A stretch of DNA of 41,186 bases from a virus. The stretch is taken from IMG/VR virus record IMGVR_UViG_3300010885_019614, positions 1 through 41,186 of that record; one strand, written 5' to 3'. Every line of letters begins with the position of its first letter. The first letter of the stretch is position 1. The translations under genes and the position numbers were made by a program. Shown here piece after piece: positions 1 through 8,570 of this stretch. The notes beneath the pieces are model-generated. The model saw only the letters and a program-made list of their open reading frames with translations, did no database searches and was not told the DNA's origin.

Positions 1-28
1 ATTTCGTCAGTTGTTTGTTTGCGCAGAT

Positions 29-91
29 TTAAAGAGCTCTAGCACATCTCTCTACGTGTGGTACTACCATTCTCATTGCAATCAAGTCCAT
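29..91 (-). CDS. Possible 20-aa ORF or start of a disrupted gene
   Basis: A short ATG frame (MDLIAMRMVV...) opens 52 bp after the stop of the 120-aa gene and ends at a TAA. It sits 19 nt downstream of a promoter-like ATATTTACA. The frame is also open upstream of the ATG back to a stop near 129. After the TAA, another frame continues to the window edge as LNLRKQTTDE. A single extra T in the TTT run before the stop would join the two pieces into one protein-like stretch. It could be a leader peptide, a decayed gene, a base error or chance. No function is assigned. Confidence 0.25.
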   Translation of the reverse strand: MDLIAMRMVVPHVERCARAL

Positions 92-109
92 GGCATCCCC
101 ATTATATAA

Positions 110-118
110 TGTAAATAT
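110..118 (-). promoter_or_regulatory. Candidate late promoter (ATATTTACA variant)
   Basis: The coding strand reads ATATTTACA, one mismatch from the ATATTTATA motif found in every larger gap of the window. It lies in the gap after the 120-aa gene, 19 nt before the ATG at 91. It probably drives the next operon beyond the window. With one mismatch in AT-rich DNA, chance is possible. Confidence 0.35.
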
Positions 119-143
119 ACGAATAATTTCTTAAACTGCCAAA

Positions 144-506
144 TTATTGTTTAGAAAATTGTAAAAGGTATGGTAAATAAAGTTGAACAGCTGGTAATAC
201 CTTAGCTGCTCTTTTTACCGATTTTAAATTTCCTTCTTTTATTTCTTCAGCAGTACCTGCTATCTTCCAATCTAATGTTACGATTGTATAAAAACTATTA
301 TTTATAAATTCTTGATATCCTGTTTTTGATATTTCACGCACAACAGAATTTATATCATTTGATTTTTGTATAAAATATCTAGTAATATATCCCGTTGTAT
401 AATCAGTATCTATTGGCTTTGGCACATGAGTTTCTATATTTGGTATTTCAAATTGATTTATTTTACTTCTATTAAGTCTATCATATACTACTCTGTATAT
501 ACTCAT
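144..506 (-). CDS. Baseplate-associated hypothetical protein, 120 aa
   Basis: A small soluble protein with no signal peptide or membrane segment. The central part (YTTGYITRYFIQKSNDI, then FYTIVTLDWKIAGT) resembles small proteins encoded beside baseplate genes of marine T4-like phages; that is from memory, not a search. The C-terminus is basic and then hydrophobic (VKRAAKVLPAVQLYLPYLLQF). The ATG follows the stop of the hub-like gene by one base (TAATATG), so translation is probably coupled and the product needed in a similar amount. No SD sequence is visible. A minor baseplate or hub-assembly role is inferred from position. Confidence 0.75.
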   Translation of the reverse strand: MSIYRVVYDRLNRSKINQFEIPNIETHVPKPIDTDYTTGYITRYFIQKSNDINSVVREISKTGYQEFINNSFYTIVTLDWKIAGTAEEIKEGNLKSVKRAAKVLPAVQLYLPYLLQFSKQ

Positions 507-507
507 A

Positions 508-3105
508 TTATTGTATTTGTCTATATTCTCCTTTTACTGATGTAAACCAATTCATATTTTCAATTGTATGTTCAACTTGAGTTATTTGAAACAATCCATA
601 TTTTGCATATTTTGTAGGAATACCAATTATATTAAACATATCACCTCTTCTTAATCCGCTTGTTCCCAATATTTTAAAACTATATTTTATAGGTAATGGG
701 TGCGATAATCTTTTATCTATTGAACCATTTTTATTTACTAAATTATCTGTTGGTTTACTTAAAAAGAAATTTTTATTTTTAATTTTATCAAAAAATGAAG
801 TATCATTAAAGCAATATATTGCAAAATTTTCTTTAAATTTGTTTGTATCTGTAATACTTGAATTATCTAATTTTAATGGTGTAGCTTGTTTTGGATTTGG
901 TACTACATCAAGTTTATCTAAATTTTGTGTAAGAGTTGTTTTTTCCTGTTTTTGCGTTTGCTCTTTTTTTGCATTTATAGCTGTTTCTAATGCTTCATAT
1001 GCACGTATATCATCATCTGATACCTTGGGTGGATCTGGTTGTCCTGGTGTTTTACTATATGTATATTTTTTATTTCCTAATTCATCTGTATCTCTAACTA
1101 CACCTAACTTTCCCTTGTTTTCTTGTAGTTCTTCTAATTCAGTTTTTTTAACTGGTGGGTTTGTACTGTCACCAACCGCTGCTTCAGTAGTTACTTTTCT
1201 AGTCTGTCCGTTAGCTATTACTTCTTTTAAAAATAAATCAACACTTGCATTAAAAAATCCACCAACATCTGTTATAGGAGAATCCGGATTTGTTACAACA
1301 TTTAATCTTCTAGAAACTATTGCACTTGTCATTTCACCTGGTATAGATGATTCTAAAGTTGATTGTAAAAATGTACAATTAGCTCCATTATGATAAAATG
1401 TTTGTATTGGTTCTATCGTTGGTGGCTTACCTATCCAATGCTCATCTATTACACCCAATTTTATAGTAGTTTTAGTATCTTCAATTTGAGTAAGTTTTAT
1501 TGGATTTGTTATATTAGTTGGATTTAATAAAGGAATTGTAGATGCGTTTATTTCAGTTACTTTACTTATATTTCCATTTTCATCTTGAATTTCTACTATT
1601 TGAAAATTCCAATATGAATTTACTGCATCAGACATTTCATTTAATATATCTAAAAATATTTCTCTTATGTTTTTATTTTTTTGTTCAATTTTATTTTTAA
1701 ACATATCAAAATTTACATAAAGATTTTTAATATAGCCCCAATGTTGAGCATTCTCACTATACCCCTTTACATTGGCATTTGGTAGTGGGTCTGTTTCAAC
1801 AAAAGGGACACCAAGTCCAATAAACTCACTATCATATAACGCCTGTTGGTTTTCCTCTGGTAGCTTTAAAAAATATTTACTAAAATCAGGTAGTGTACCT
1901 GCTATTAGTAATTTATCAGCTTTAGCTGAAAAGATTTTTGGAAAAGCACCAATAACAGAATTTGAAATATCAATTCGTAAATCAATACTTTCATTTCCTA
2001 TTTGATATGCTTCAATAACACCAATTCTATTTAATATTGCCACAGCCAATTCAAGTCTAATATATCTATTTTTTGAAAAAAGTTTATCTTTTTCTATTGG
2101 AATATCACCAGCAGTTCCATTAACATTAACTTCTTTTCCTTGTCCTTTTTGAAATCTTTTAAAAAAAGATGGGTCTGCAAATGAATTTACAGAATTACTA
2201 ACTACTTTATCAAAATTTATAAAATCAAGTTCATTTAATTTAACCGACGGAGTAATACCATCTTTTAATATGTTTTTAACATCATCCGTTTGTCTAAATG
2301 TTGGCAATGCATTGAACATTGCAATAAATCTTCGGTCTAATACATTAACTTTTTCATTTTCCGCGTCTGCTGATGGAAATGGGTGGGGACCTGTGTTATT
2401 TATTCGTAAATCAATATCTCCTTTATTATTTTTTTCTAATGGTAAATTATGAGATTGCATAAATGTAGGTAAAGATGGAGACCCTCTTAAAGATATTTCA
2501 ACATCAAATACTTCACTTTCATTACTAATACTACCACCAACTATAAATCCTAAAAAAGAATCATAATCTCCATTTGATTTAATTCGTTTAGCATGTAATT
2601 TATTTTGATTTAAATTTGATGAAACTCCATCGGATAATATTTCTTTTGTTTTTATTATACCAGCTGCAGCATTTGGAGTGTTCCATCCAAATTCAATACA
2701 CAATGTATAACCCGGTTCCATAAAATATTCTTGAATCTTTTCTAATTGTTCTAATGTAAAACATTTTATTTTTAAAGTTGCTTCTCTTGATATTTGGTCA
2801 TGTCCTTCTTTAACTTCCAATCCAGTTATAATTGGTCTTGGTCTTAATGCTCTACCAGCTTTAGTAGATACTATTTTACCGTTCCAATCTGTGCCAATAG
2901 TACCGCTTGTTGTTGAATTACCATATACTGATGGTTCACCTGCAAGCGAAAATATTGGATATTCGGGATGTGATTCAAATATCAATCCAGCATTTGCTCC
3001 AGAAATAACTCTTACCCAGCAATTCAATGTACTAGCTGCTACATTATTTCTATTCTTTATTTTGGAAGCGATATTTGCTTCTATATTTGATAGCTTAGGC
3101 CACAT
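508..3105 (-). CDS. Baseplate hub-like structural protein, 865 aa
   Basis: A large soluble protein between the LysM-like baseplate gene and the 120-aa gene. The N-terminal part (about 1-260) holds beta-rich segments (NCWVRVISGANAGLIFE, then GYTLCIEFGWNT) of the kind seen in baseplate hub proteins of T4-like phages. Residues about 650-760 are a charged, low-complexity linker rich in K, E and Q. The C-terminal stretch (RRGDMFNIIGIPTKYAKYGL...QVEHTIENMNWFTSVKGEYRQ) looks like the OB/hub domain common at the end of gp27/gp44-like hub proteins. T4 gp27 is 391 aa, so this would be much enlarged. Start and preceding stop are one base apart (TAATATG). A hub role is likely; exact T4 equivalence is inference. 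Confidence 0.65.
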   Translation of the reverse strand: MWPKLSNIEANIASKIKNRNNVAASTLNCWVRVISGANAGLIFESHPEYPIFSLAGEPSVYGNSTTSGTIGTDWNGKIVSTKAGRALRPRPIITGLEVKEGHDQISREATLKIKCFTLEQLEKIQEYFMEPGYTLCIEFGWNTPNAAAGIIKTKEILSDGVSSNLNQNKLHAKRIKSNGDYDSFLGFIVGGSISNESEVFDVEISLRGSPSLPTFMQSHNLPLEKNNKGDIDLRINNTGPHPFPSADAENEKVNVLDRRFIAMFNALPTFRQTDDVKNILKDGITPSVKLNELDFINFDKVVSNSVNSFADPSFFKRFQKGQGKEVNVNGTAGDIPIEKDKLFSKNRYIRLELAVAILNRIGVIEAYQIGNESIDLRIDISNSVIGAFPKIFSAKADKLLIAGTLPDFSKYFLKLPEENQQALYDSEFIGLGVPFVETDPLPNANVKGYSENAQHWGYIKNLYVNFDMFKNKIEQKNKNIREIFLDILNEMSDAVNSYWNFQIVEIQDENGNISKVTEINASTIPLLNPTNITNPIKLTQIEDTKTTIKLGVIDEHWIGKPPTIEPIQTFYHNGANCTFLQSTLESSIPGEMTSAIVSRRLNVVTNPDSPITDVGGFFNASVDLFLKEVIANGQTRKVTTEAAVGDSTNPPVKKTELEELQENKGKLGVVRDTDELGNKKYTYSKTPGQPDPPKVSDDDIRAYEALETAINAKKEQTQKQEKTTLTQNLDKLDVVPNPKQATPLKLDNSSITDTNKFKENFAIYCFNDTSFFDKIKNKNFFLSKPTDNLVNKNGSIDKRLSHPLPIKYSFKILGTSGLRRGDMFNIIGIPTKYAKYGLFQITQVEHTIENMNWFTSVKGEYRQIQ

Positions 3106-3106
3106 A

Positions 3107-3397
3107 TTATCTATTAAAATTATTTACGATTTCTAAATAGTTTTGTGGTATTCTTAATATTGTCCCATCCTCAAAACCAAATACAGCATTGTGTATATTA
3201 TTTGCAGATGCTATTATCCACCAAAGAGATGCATCTTCATAGAATTGATAAGCAAGTGAATCTAATCTATCACCAGTTTCAGTTGCTACATATATATCAT
3301 CATCTCTCAATGGAATATTAGCATATATTTTTGATTGATATACCTCTCTACCATCAATTGTTTTTTTAGTTCTATTATTTTGATATCTACTTGACAT
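3107..3397 (-). CDS. LysM-like baseplate protein (gp53/tail protein X type)
   Basis: A 96-aa protein whose C-terminal two thirds reads as a LysM-type fold: DIYVATETGDRLDSLAYQFY, then LWWIIASANNI, then DGTILRIPQNY. This is the usual order of a GDxLxxLAxxFY helix, a WWxIaxaN helix and a G-x-x-L-x-IP strand. In contractile phages such modules occur in baseplate wedge gp53 and in P2 tail protein X, where they hold the baseplate or hub together rather than bind peptidoglycan. It is shorter than T4 gp53 (196 aa), essentially the LysM module alone. It lies between the junction protein and the hub gene, 3 bp after one and 1 bp before the other. Confidence 0.8.
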   Translation of the reverse strand: MSSRYQNNRTKKTIDGREVYQSKIYANIPLRDDDIYVATETGDRLDSLAYQFYEDASLWWIIASANNIHNAVFGFEDGTILRIPQNYLEIVNNFNR

Positions 3398-3400
3398 ATT

Positions 3401-5464
3401 CTATTGCTTTTTTATTCCTGCGGCTGTTTCCAATTCTTCTTTACTAACTTTCTTACCATCTAAAATATATTCCTTTTTACCACTACCATCTTTCATTCCA
3501 GCTGCTAAATTTGATTCTCTTGAAAAATCTACTTTTGTATTTGCTTTTTTAACAGGATTTTCTTTTTTAGCACCATCTTTAGCTTTTGGTTGAGATGCCG
3601 CTGTATTTGTTTTTGGATTACCTCCACTGTCTATGTTCTTTTTTGCATCATCTGCTTTCTTACCATATGCATATAAATTACTTGCTGGATTAAATATAGT
3701 TATATCGTTTCCTTTGGAATCTTTTCCTTTTGTTTCACTACCATGAGATGCGGCCGATTCTACAAATTTTATAGATACATCGACATCTATAATCATTGGT
3801 AATTTATAATTTGTTAATTCGTTTTGTCCAATAGCTCCATTTCCAGAAGCGCCAGGTATTGCATTAAGGCCCGTTTCCCAAGAATAATTATCATCCACAG
3901 TATATGTTAATGATTCTATAAATCCTTCTTTTTTGTGATATAAATCTCCTAAAGTAAATTTTATAAATGGTGGTACTACATATTTGGCAGGACTATTATA
4001 TCCTTGTGGATATACTAATGATGTTAAGAATTTAATTCTTTGCCATGCTGCTATATGTTCTCCAGCTGATAATGAATATATTTTAAATTTAAATGTTGCC
4101 GTTCTTTCTATTGCACTGTATGTATAATAGTTAAATGGGTTTCCTACAAATTTACCCGGCTCCCAAGTAGGTCTAAGAGTTTCACTAAATCCACTTATTG
4201 TTGCTCTAAACATAACAACGGATTTCTTTGCAACAGAATAAAATTTTAATGGTATAAAATCTAAATTTTTAGTATAATCATTTAATTTTAATTCGTCTTC
4301 TTCACTAAAAGCAACTAAGCTATTTAAAGCATCTCCATAATTACCAGGCATAGCAGTTGCGTTACCATTAGCATCATACATTAATTCATTGTATGTAAAT
4401 CCTCTTTTAGTATTTAATGAATTTTCTGCTACGTAATCACCATATTCATTTACTGTGCCCAATACTCCATTTTTAGCTTTGGAATATGGTGTATTAGTGT
4501 AATCGTTTTGGTATTGTATTTTAGTTATTTTTTTAGGTAATAACTTTTGTGGAAATATATTTTCAATGTTTGTAAGAATTGTAGATAAATCATCTCTATC
4601 GCCAACTTCTACACTTTTTGGGGATATTTTTTGAGAATAATTAAATCCGTACACATTATTATTTGCGTAGTGCTTATATTCAAATAACGAATAATCTTGC
4701 TTCAATGAATTGAATTCTAATTGTCCATATTTATTTCTATTCTTTACAAATAAAGTAGGTGTGTTTTTGTATAAAGGGTCAGCAATACCAGCTGCGGAAC
4801 TTCCAAATAATTTTTTAGTAAGTGCACTTTTTGCTGCTTGAATACCACCACCTAAAATTTGGCCACCCATTTGATTTGGTGTACCTTGCGCATTTTGTTG
4901 TAAAAATTTACCTAATAAAGAACCTGCCGCATCATCTTTTATTTCACTTAAAGATGTCATTGTATTCCAAACACTACTATCCTTTCTATTAAACCCTATA
5001 TGAAATTTGCCTTTTTTTGTAAGCTTATTTTTAGTATCATTAAATACTAAAGTTGGAATTATACTTTGAGGTAATCCTAAAAAATTAGATACTGAACTTT
5101 TAATCTTATTTGCAAATGCACTAAGAATACCACCAGCATTACTACCATTCGCTGCTTCTCTCATATTATCCAAATCCGTTGTAGTACGAGTTTTTAATCT
5201 AATAATATCAGTACCATATATAATCGGAGATGCTACATTTTTTAATATTCTCAATCCGGTTATTTCTTCCTCAAATCTAGTTTCTCTACCTTTTGCAGAT
5301 AAATTTCGTCTTGCTATTTGCTGTAATGGAAATGATATTGCCGTCATTAATGCATTTGCAGAAGTAGGTTTATTCTCTTTACTATTTTGAATATCATACT
5401 TTTGTTGAGCCGTTTGGCCGTTGCTTAACTTTTGAGATTTAAATAATTCTTTTAATGATGGCAT
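3401..5464 (-). CDS. Tail tube/baseplate junction structural protein, 687 aa
   Basis: The core around residues 420-545 is the recognisable part: FRATISGFSETLRPTWEPG, then NYYTYSAIERTATFKFKIYS, then W.RIKFLTSLVYP, a proline-rich FIKFTLGDLYH and ESLTYTVDDNYSWE. This pattern (RAxIxGFxE..P.WE, R..xFxFxxxS, xGDLY) recurs in phage baseplate and tube-initiator proteins. The N-terminal 100 residues are polar and helical. The C-terminal ~110 residues are a lysine-rich, low-complexity tail. It follows the tape measure gene and precedes the LysM-like gene, the slot held in T4 by tube-cap/initiator genes such as gp48 and gp54. Function is inferred from motif and position. ATG start, no SD. Confidence 0.65.
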   Translation of the reverse strand: MPSLKELFKSQKLSNGQTAQQKYDIQNSKENKPTSANALMTAISFPLQQIARRNLSAKGRETRFEEEITGLRILKNVASPIIYGTDIIRLKTRTTTDLDNMREAANGSNAGGILSAFANKIKSSVSNFLGLPQSIIPTLVFNDTKNKLTKKGKFHIGFNRKDSSVWNTMTSLSEIKDDAAGSLLGKFLQQNAQGTPNQMGGQILGGGIQAAKSALTKKLFGSSAAGIADPLYKNTPTLFVKNRNKYGQLEFNSLKQDYSLFEYKHYANNNVYGFNYSQKISPKSVEVGDRDDLSTILTNIENIFPQKLLPKKITKIQYQNDYTNTPYSKAKNGVLGTVNEYGDYVAENSLNTKRGFTYNELMYDANGNATAMPGNYGDALNSLVAFSEEDELKLNDYTKNLDFIPLKFYSVAKKSVVMFRATISGFSETLRPTWEPGKFVGNPFNYYTYSAIERTATFKFKIYSLSAGEHIAAWQRIKFLTSLVYPQGYNSPAKYVVPPFIKFTLGDLYHKKEGFIESLTYTVDDNYSWETGLNAIPGASGNGAIGQNELTNYKLPMIIDVDVSIKFVESAASHGSETKGKDSKGNDITIFNPASNLYAYGKKADDAKKNIDSGGNPKTNTAASQPKAKDGAKKENPVKKANTKVDFSRESNLAAGMKDGSGKKEYILDGKKVSKEELETAAGIKKQ

Positions 5465-5476
5465 GCTATTCTATAT

Positions 5477-8023
5477 TTACGCTAAATTAAAACTATTTCT
5501 GCTTGTCTTTTCAACCTGTTTAGTAATTCCGGATGTAACTTTAGAACCATCCATATAAACAGATATCTTACCTGCATTTAAATCTGCTCTAAGTGCTTTT
5601 ATTTCATTAATCATTGAGTTTAATGGTGCTGATAATGCTGCTAAATTCATTTGTACTCCACCTCCTCCACCACCAGATAATGCATTTGCTGCTCCGGGTG
5701 CTGCTACTAAATCATCATTTGCAGATAATTCAAATAAACCACCCTCTTTAGTTGATACTACCGTTTTACCATTAGCTGGTGACATTACATCTCCCGCTTT
5801 ACTCATAGATGATGCTAAGTATCCAAGTATTCCACCAATTGCCAATAAACCCAAAGGACCCATCCATGCATTTCCAGCAAAAATAGATGCAATTGCACTT
5901 TGTTCTTTTATGCCTGCCTCTGTAGTAGCTGCTGCTATTTTAGGTCCTGCCATTCCTAAATCTGCAGTATCTGCAATTACTGCAGCTTCTTTTTCAGTTG
6001 TAACTATTCCTTCTGCTACTACCTTTTCAGCATTAAGAGCTGCTTGTTCTTGTGATACTAATAATTGTTCATATTGGGATTTCAATATTGCACTTTGCAT
6101 CGTTGCCTCTAGAGCTTTAGAAGCGGCAGCTTCTTTTACAGATTTTGCATAGAAAAATGCACCAACTCCAAGAGCACCCATAAGTCCGTAAAGTACAAAT
6201 GAATGTTGTGCTATAAATTCAAATACACTTGCTAATAACTGCATTGGTTTTAATAACAATGAACCAATTTGAGTACCAATTGCTTTCAATCCATTACCCA
6301 TTTGTTGTTGAGATGATTGTATTTGTGTATTTAATGCAAATTCTTCCGTTTTTTGTTTTAACTGCTCATCATTTAATTCCGTTATATCTAATCCTGCGTT
6401 TATAGCAGCTGTTGCTTTTTCTTTTTCTTCTGTAGTAAGGTTTCCTAATCGTTTTCTAATTGATAATTGTTTATTAATCTCTTCAACAGTCATATTAGAT
6501 GCTTTAGCTAAAGCCTCTTGAGTGAATACATCCTGTTTGGAAAATTCTCCACTTCTTTGAATTTGGTTTAATACCTCGTCTTGAGCTTGAACCATTTTAC
6601 CGGCAGCTGCTAAACCTCTTGCTTGCGATAAATTAAATTGCCCTCCAACAAAAGTTGCTGCTACTAATTCATCTCCAATGTTTTCTTCAAAATTTAATAA
6701 ACTCTTAGCAACCCTTTCAACATCAGAAAGTTCTTGTCCTAATTGATGGGCTTTTATTACTTGCTCTTTAAGCAAACCAACATCACCATGAAAATATTTT
6801 GATGTAATTCCTGCACTTTTTGAAATATCTTCTAATACCTCTTTAGGAGATACACCGGCCATCTCTGCCATACTAGCTACTTGCAATCCTACATTAGCTG
6901 CTGTTTCTTGTGATAATCCAGATACTTGCTCAAATACGGCTTGTAATTTAGCTGCTTCACCTTCTGATATACCTAAATTGGTTGTCATTATTGATAGTGC
7001 ACCTAAAGTACTTTCACTAAATTGAGCTATATCACTAAATTCATTCTTAAGTTGATTTGTTATTTCATATACAATAGCTGCATCCACTCCCATCTTTGCA
7101 TATTCTAATGCAATTTCATGAGCTGAATGTTCTATTTCATATGTTTGCTTTTTTGTATATCCAGTATCCTCTCTAAATTTACCCGCTGCTTTATCTAATT
7201 CTAAAAAATCTTCAACTGCAAGTCCTATTGCCGTAAATAATAATAATATAGGAGAACCTGCTATAAGAGCTCCCATTAATTTTTTTGCTGCTCCTGCGGC
7301 TGATGTTAATGATTCCGGTAATTCTGAAGCTATCTCATTTGTTTGTTCTTGAATTTCTTTTAAACGTTCTAATTGATGTTCTTTTTTTTCAGATTGTTCA
7401 AATGCTCGTAATGCCAATTCTCTATCAGCTTCCCCTAAATCTTTTATTTTTTCTAAAAATTCAATTCTTTTTTTATCTACCTCTTGTATGCCAAGCATAC
7501 TATTTATTTGCTTAATATACTCATCATTTGCATCTATAAGCATATCACGTGAACCACTTAATGCTTCTATTTGACTATCGTTTATTTTCTTTTGTTCTTC
7601 TGATAAGTTTAGTTCATTTTTTTTAAGTTGTAAAATTCTACCTTCGATTTCTCCAAAAGTACCAGCACTATTAGTATTTATTTGTAAAGCTTTTTGTAAT
7701 TGAGGATTCATTTTTGAAATAGATGTTGCAAATTCATCTATTAATTCATTATATTCTTTTTGATGAGTTTTTTCTTTTTCTTTTAATGCATTAATTTTAG
7801 TTTGTCTTTTTTCATTTTGTTCTAATGCTTTTTGTCTCTTTTTTGCTTCCTCCTCAGTCAATCCCAAAAGTATTTTAGTACTAGCTATTTTATTTTCCAT
7901 TTCTTGAGCTTCCTTACCACTAAGTACTGCGGCAGCCTTTACTTGCTCATTTAAGCGAGTTTGAAGTTCTCCTTGCTGTTTAAGCAATTCGTTTAATTCT
8001 CTACTATTTTTGGAATCTGCCAT
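5477..8023 (-). CDS. Tail tape measure protein
   Basis: This 848-aa protein has the usual tape measure design. The first ~230 residues are charged and predicted coiled coil (long E/K/Q stretches). Three hydrophobic segments follow near 245-270 (ALIAGSPILLLFTAIGLAV), 605-630 (FVLYGLMGALGVGAFFYA) and 715-738 (GPLGLLAIGGILGYLA). Alanine-rich helices separate them, and the end is a Gly-rich stretch followed by ISVYMDGSKVT. The protein would fill the tube lumen, set tail length and be ejected with the DNA. If the usual scaling of about 0.15 nm per residue holds, tail length would be near 125 nm (inference). It lies downstream of the putative chaperone gene, as in most tailed phages. Confidence 0.85.
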   Translation of the reverse strand: MADSKNSRELNELLKQQGELQTRLNEQVKAAAVLSGKEAQEMENKIASTKILLGLTEEEAKKRQKALEQNEKRQTKINALKEKEKTHQKEYNELIDEFATSISKMNPQLQKALQINTNSAGTFGEIEGRILQLKKNELNLSEEQKKINDSQIEALSGSRDMLIDANDEYIKQINSMLGIQEVDKKRIEFLEKIKDLGEADRELALRAFEQSEKKEHQLERLKEIQEQTNEIASELPESLTSAAGAAKKLMGALIAGSPILLLFTAIGLAVEDFLELDKAAGKFREDTGYTKKQTYEIEHSAHEIALEYAKMGVDAAIVYEITNQLKNEFSDIAQFSESTLGALSIMTTNLGISEGEAAKLQAVFEQVSGLSQETAANVGLQVASMAEMAGVSPKEVLEDISKSAGITSKYFHGDVGLLKEQVIKAHQLGQELSDVERVAKSLLNFEENIGDELVAATFVGGQFNLSQARGLAAAGKMVQAQDEVLNQIQRSGEFSKQDVFTQEALAKASNMTVEEINKQLSIRKRLGNLTTEEKEKATAAINAGLDITELNDEQLKQKTEEFALNTQIQSSQQQMGNGLKAIGTQIGSLLLKPMQLLASVFEFIAQHSFVLYGLMGALGVGAFFYAKSVKEAAASKALEATMQSAILKSQYEQLLVSQEQAALNAEKVVAEGIVTTEKEAAVIADTADLGMAGPKIAAATTEAGIKEQSAIASIFAGNAWMGPLGLLAIGGILGYLASSMSKAGDVMSPANGKTVVSTKEGGLFELSANDDLVAAPGAANALSGGGGGGVQMNLAALSAPLNSMINEIKALRADLNAGKISVYMDGSKVTSGITKQVEKTSRNSFNLA

Positions 8024-8042
8024 TAATTATTTTTTAAATGGA

Positions 8043-8285
8043 TTATATATCTTTTGGAGCTAGTCCCATTTTAACTAATGTATTAAAAATATCAGGATCT
8101 TGTCTTTTTATAGTTTTTAATCCATCCGATGCCTTTGAATCAAGTTTATCATAATCGGCTTGTAATTTCTTTAATATAGGGTCATTATCTACTATTTTTT
8201 GAATTTCATATGGCGTTTTTTTCTTTTTAAAAAATAAATCCCAAAATTCATTAATTTTAGATTCTGATAATTTGTATTTTTTCAT
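8043..8285 (-). CDS. Hypothetical protein, 80 aa
   Basis: A small, highly charged helical protein (MKKYKLSESKINEFWDLFFKKKK...) with no membrane segment and no family I recognise. It is the first gene after a strong terminator and carries its own promoter-like ATATTTATT 26 nt before the ATG, so it probably leads the tape measure-baseplate transcript. The leader is A-rich with no SD. Its place between the frameshifted chaperone-like gene and the tape measure suggests a role in tape measure or hub assembly, but that rests on position only. Confidence 0.7.
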   Translation of the reverse strand: MKKYKLSESKINEFWDLFFKKKKTPYEIQKIVDNDPILKKLQADYDKLDSKASDGLKTIKRQDPDIFNTLVKMGLAPKDI

Positions 8286-8310
8286 ATTTGAATTTGTTTA
8301 CTTATACGAT

Positions 8311-8319
8311 AATAAATAT
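8311..8319 (-). promoter_or_regulatory. Candidate late promoter, ATATTTATT
   Basis: Coding-strand ATATTTATT lies 26 nt upstream of the 80-aa gene and just after the U-tract of the preceding terminator. It is a member of the motif family shared by all gaps of 25 bp or more. It would drive the operon for the 80-aa protein, tape measure and baseplate genes. Confidence 0.6.
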
Positions 8320-8330
8320 CTTATAAAAGA

Positions 8331-8373
8331 AAAAGTTAGGATTTGGAGAAATTATCTCTTTATCCTAACTTTT
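8331..8373 (-). terminator. Rho-independent terminator after the gp26-like gene
   Basis: A 12-bp perfect stem pairs AAAAGTTAGGAT (8331-8342) with ATCCTAACTTTT (8362-8373). Inside the loop a second small GAGA/TCTC stem can form. On the minus strand it is followed by TTTTTCTTTTATAA, a good U-tract. The stop codon and last codons of the shifted-frame extension lie inside the hairpin, so termination and the end of translation overlap. Confidence 0.8.
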
Positions 8374-8570
8374 GATTGTCTTTGTGATGATTTTACTTGC
8401 TCATTCTCTTTTTTCTTAGAGTCCACCAGTTTATTATAATAAAATAACCTTAGTCTGGTTGGCATTTGATACAATTCCATCATAGTAAATCCATTACCAT
8501 AATTAACCATATCAAAAATCTGCGAATGAAGGTTTATACTATGATTGGTAGGAAGGCCAAAAAAACCCAA
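8352..8570 (-). CDS. Shifted-frame C-terminal extension of the gp26-like protein
   Basis: An open frame that overlaps the end of the 252-aa gene by 32 nt in the +1 frame and has no credible start. Its first possible initiator is TTG with a GGAG directly abutting it, an in-frame TAG lies two codons upstream, and the first ATG is about 20 codons in. The peptide looks genuine: LHSQIFDMVNYGNGFTMMELYQMPTRLRLFYYNKLVD, then a basic tail, ends in a form I associate with tail chaperone extensions of T4-like phages (from memory). A shift at the T7 run would give a fusion of about 314 aa (246 + 68). It sits two genes upstream of the tape measure, the usual place for G/GT-type pairs. Confidence 0.6.
   Translation of the reverse strand: MGFFGLPTNHSINLHSQIFDMVNYGNGFTMMELYQMPTRLRLFYYNKLVDSKKKENEQVKSSQRQSKVRIKR

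Noticed and set aside
839-1393. Plus-strand 184-codon frame opposite the hub gene
   Set aside because: Fully antisense to a convincing baseplate gene, Ser/Phe/Val-rich composition typical of reverse-complement reading, no leader.
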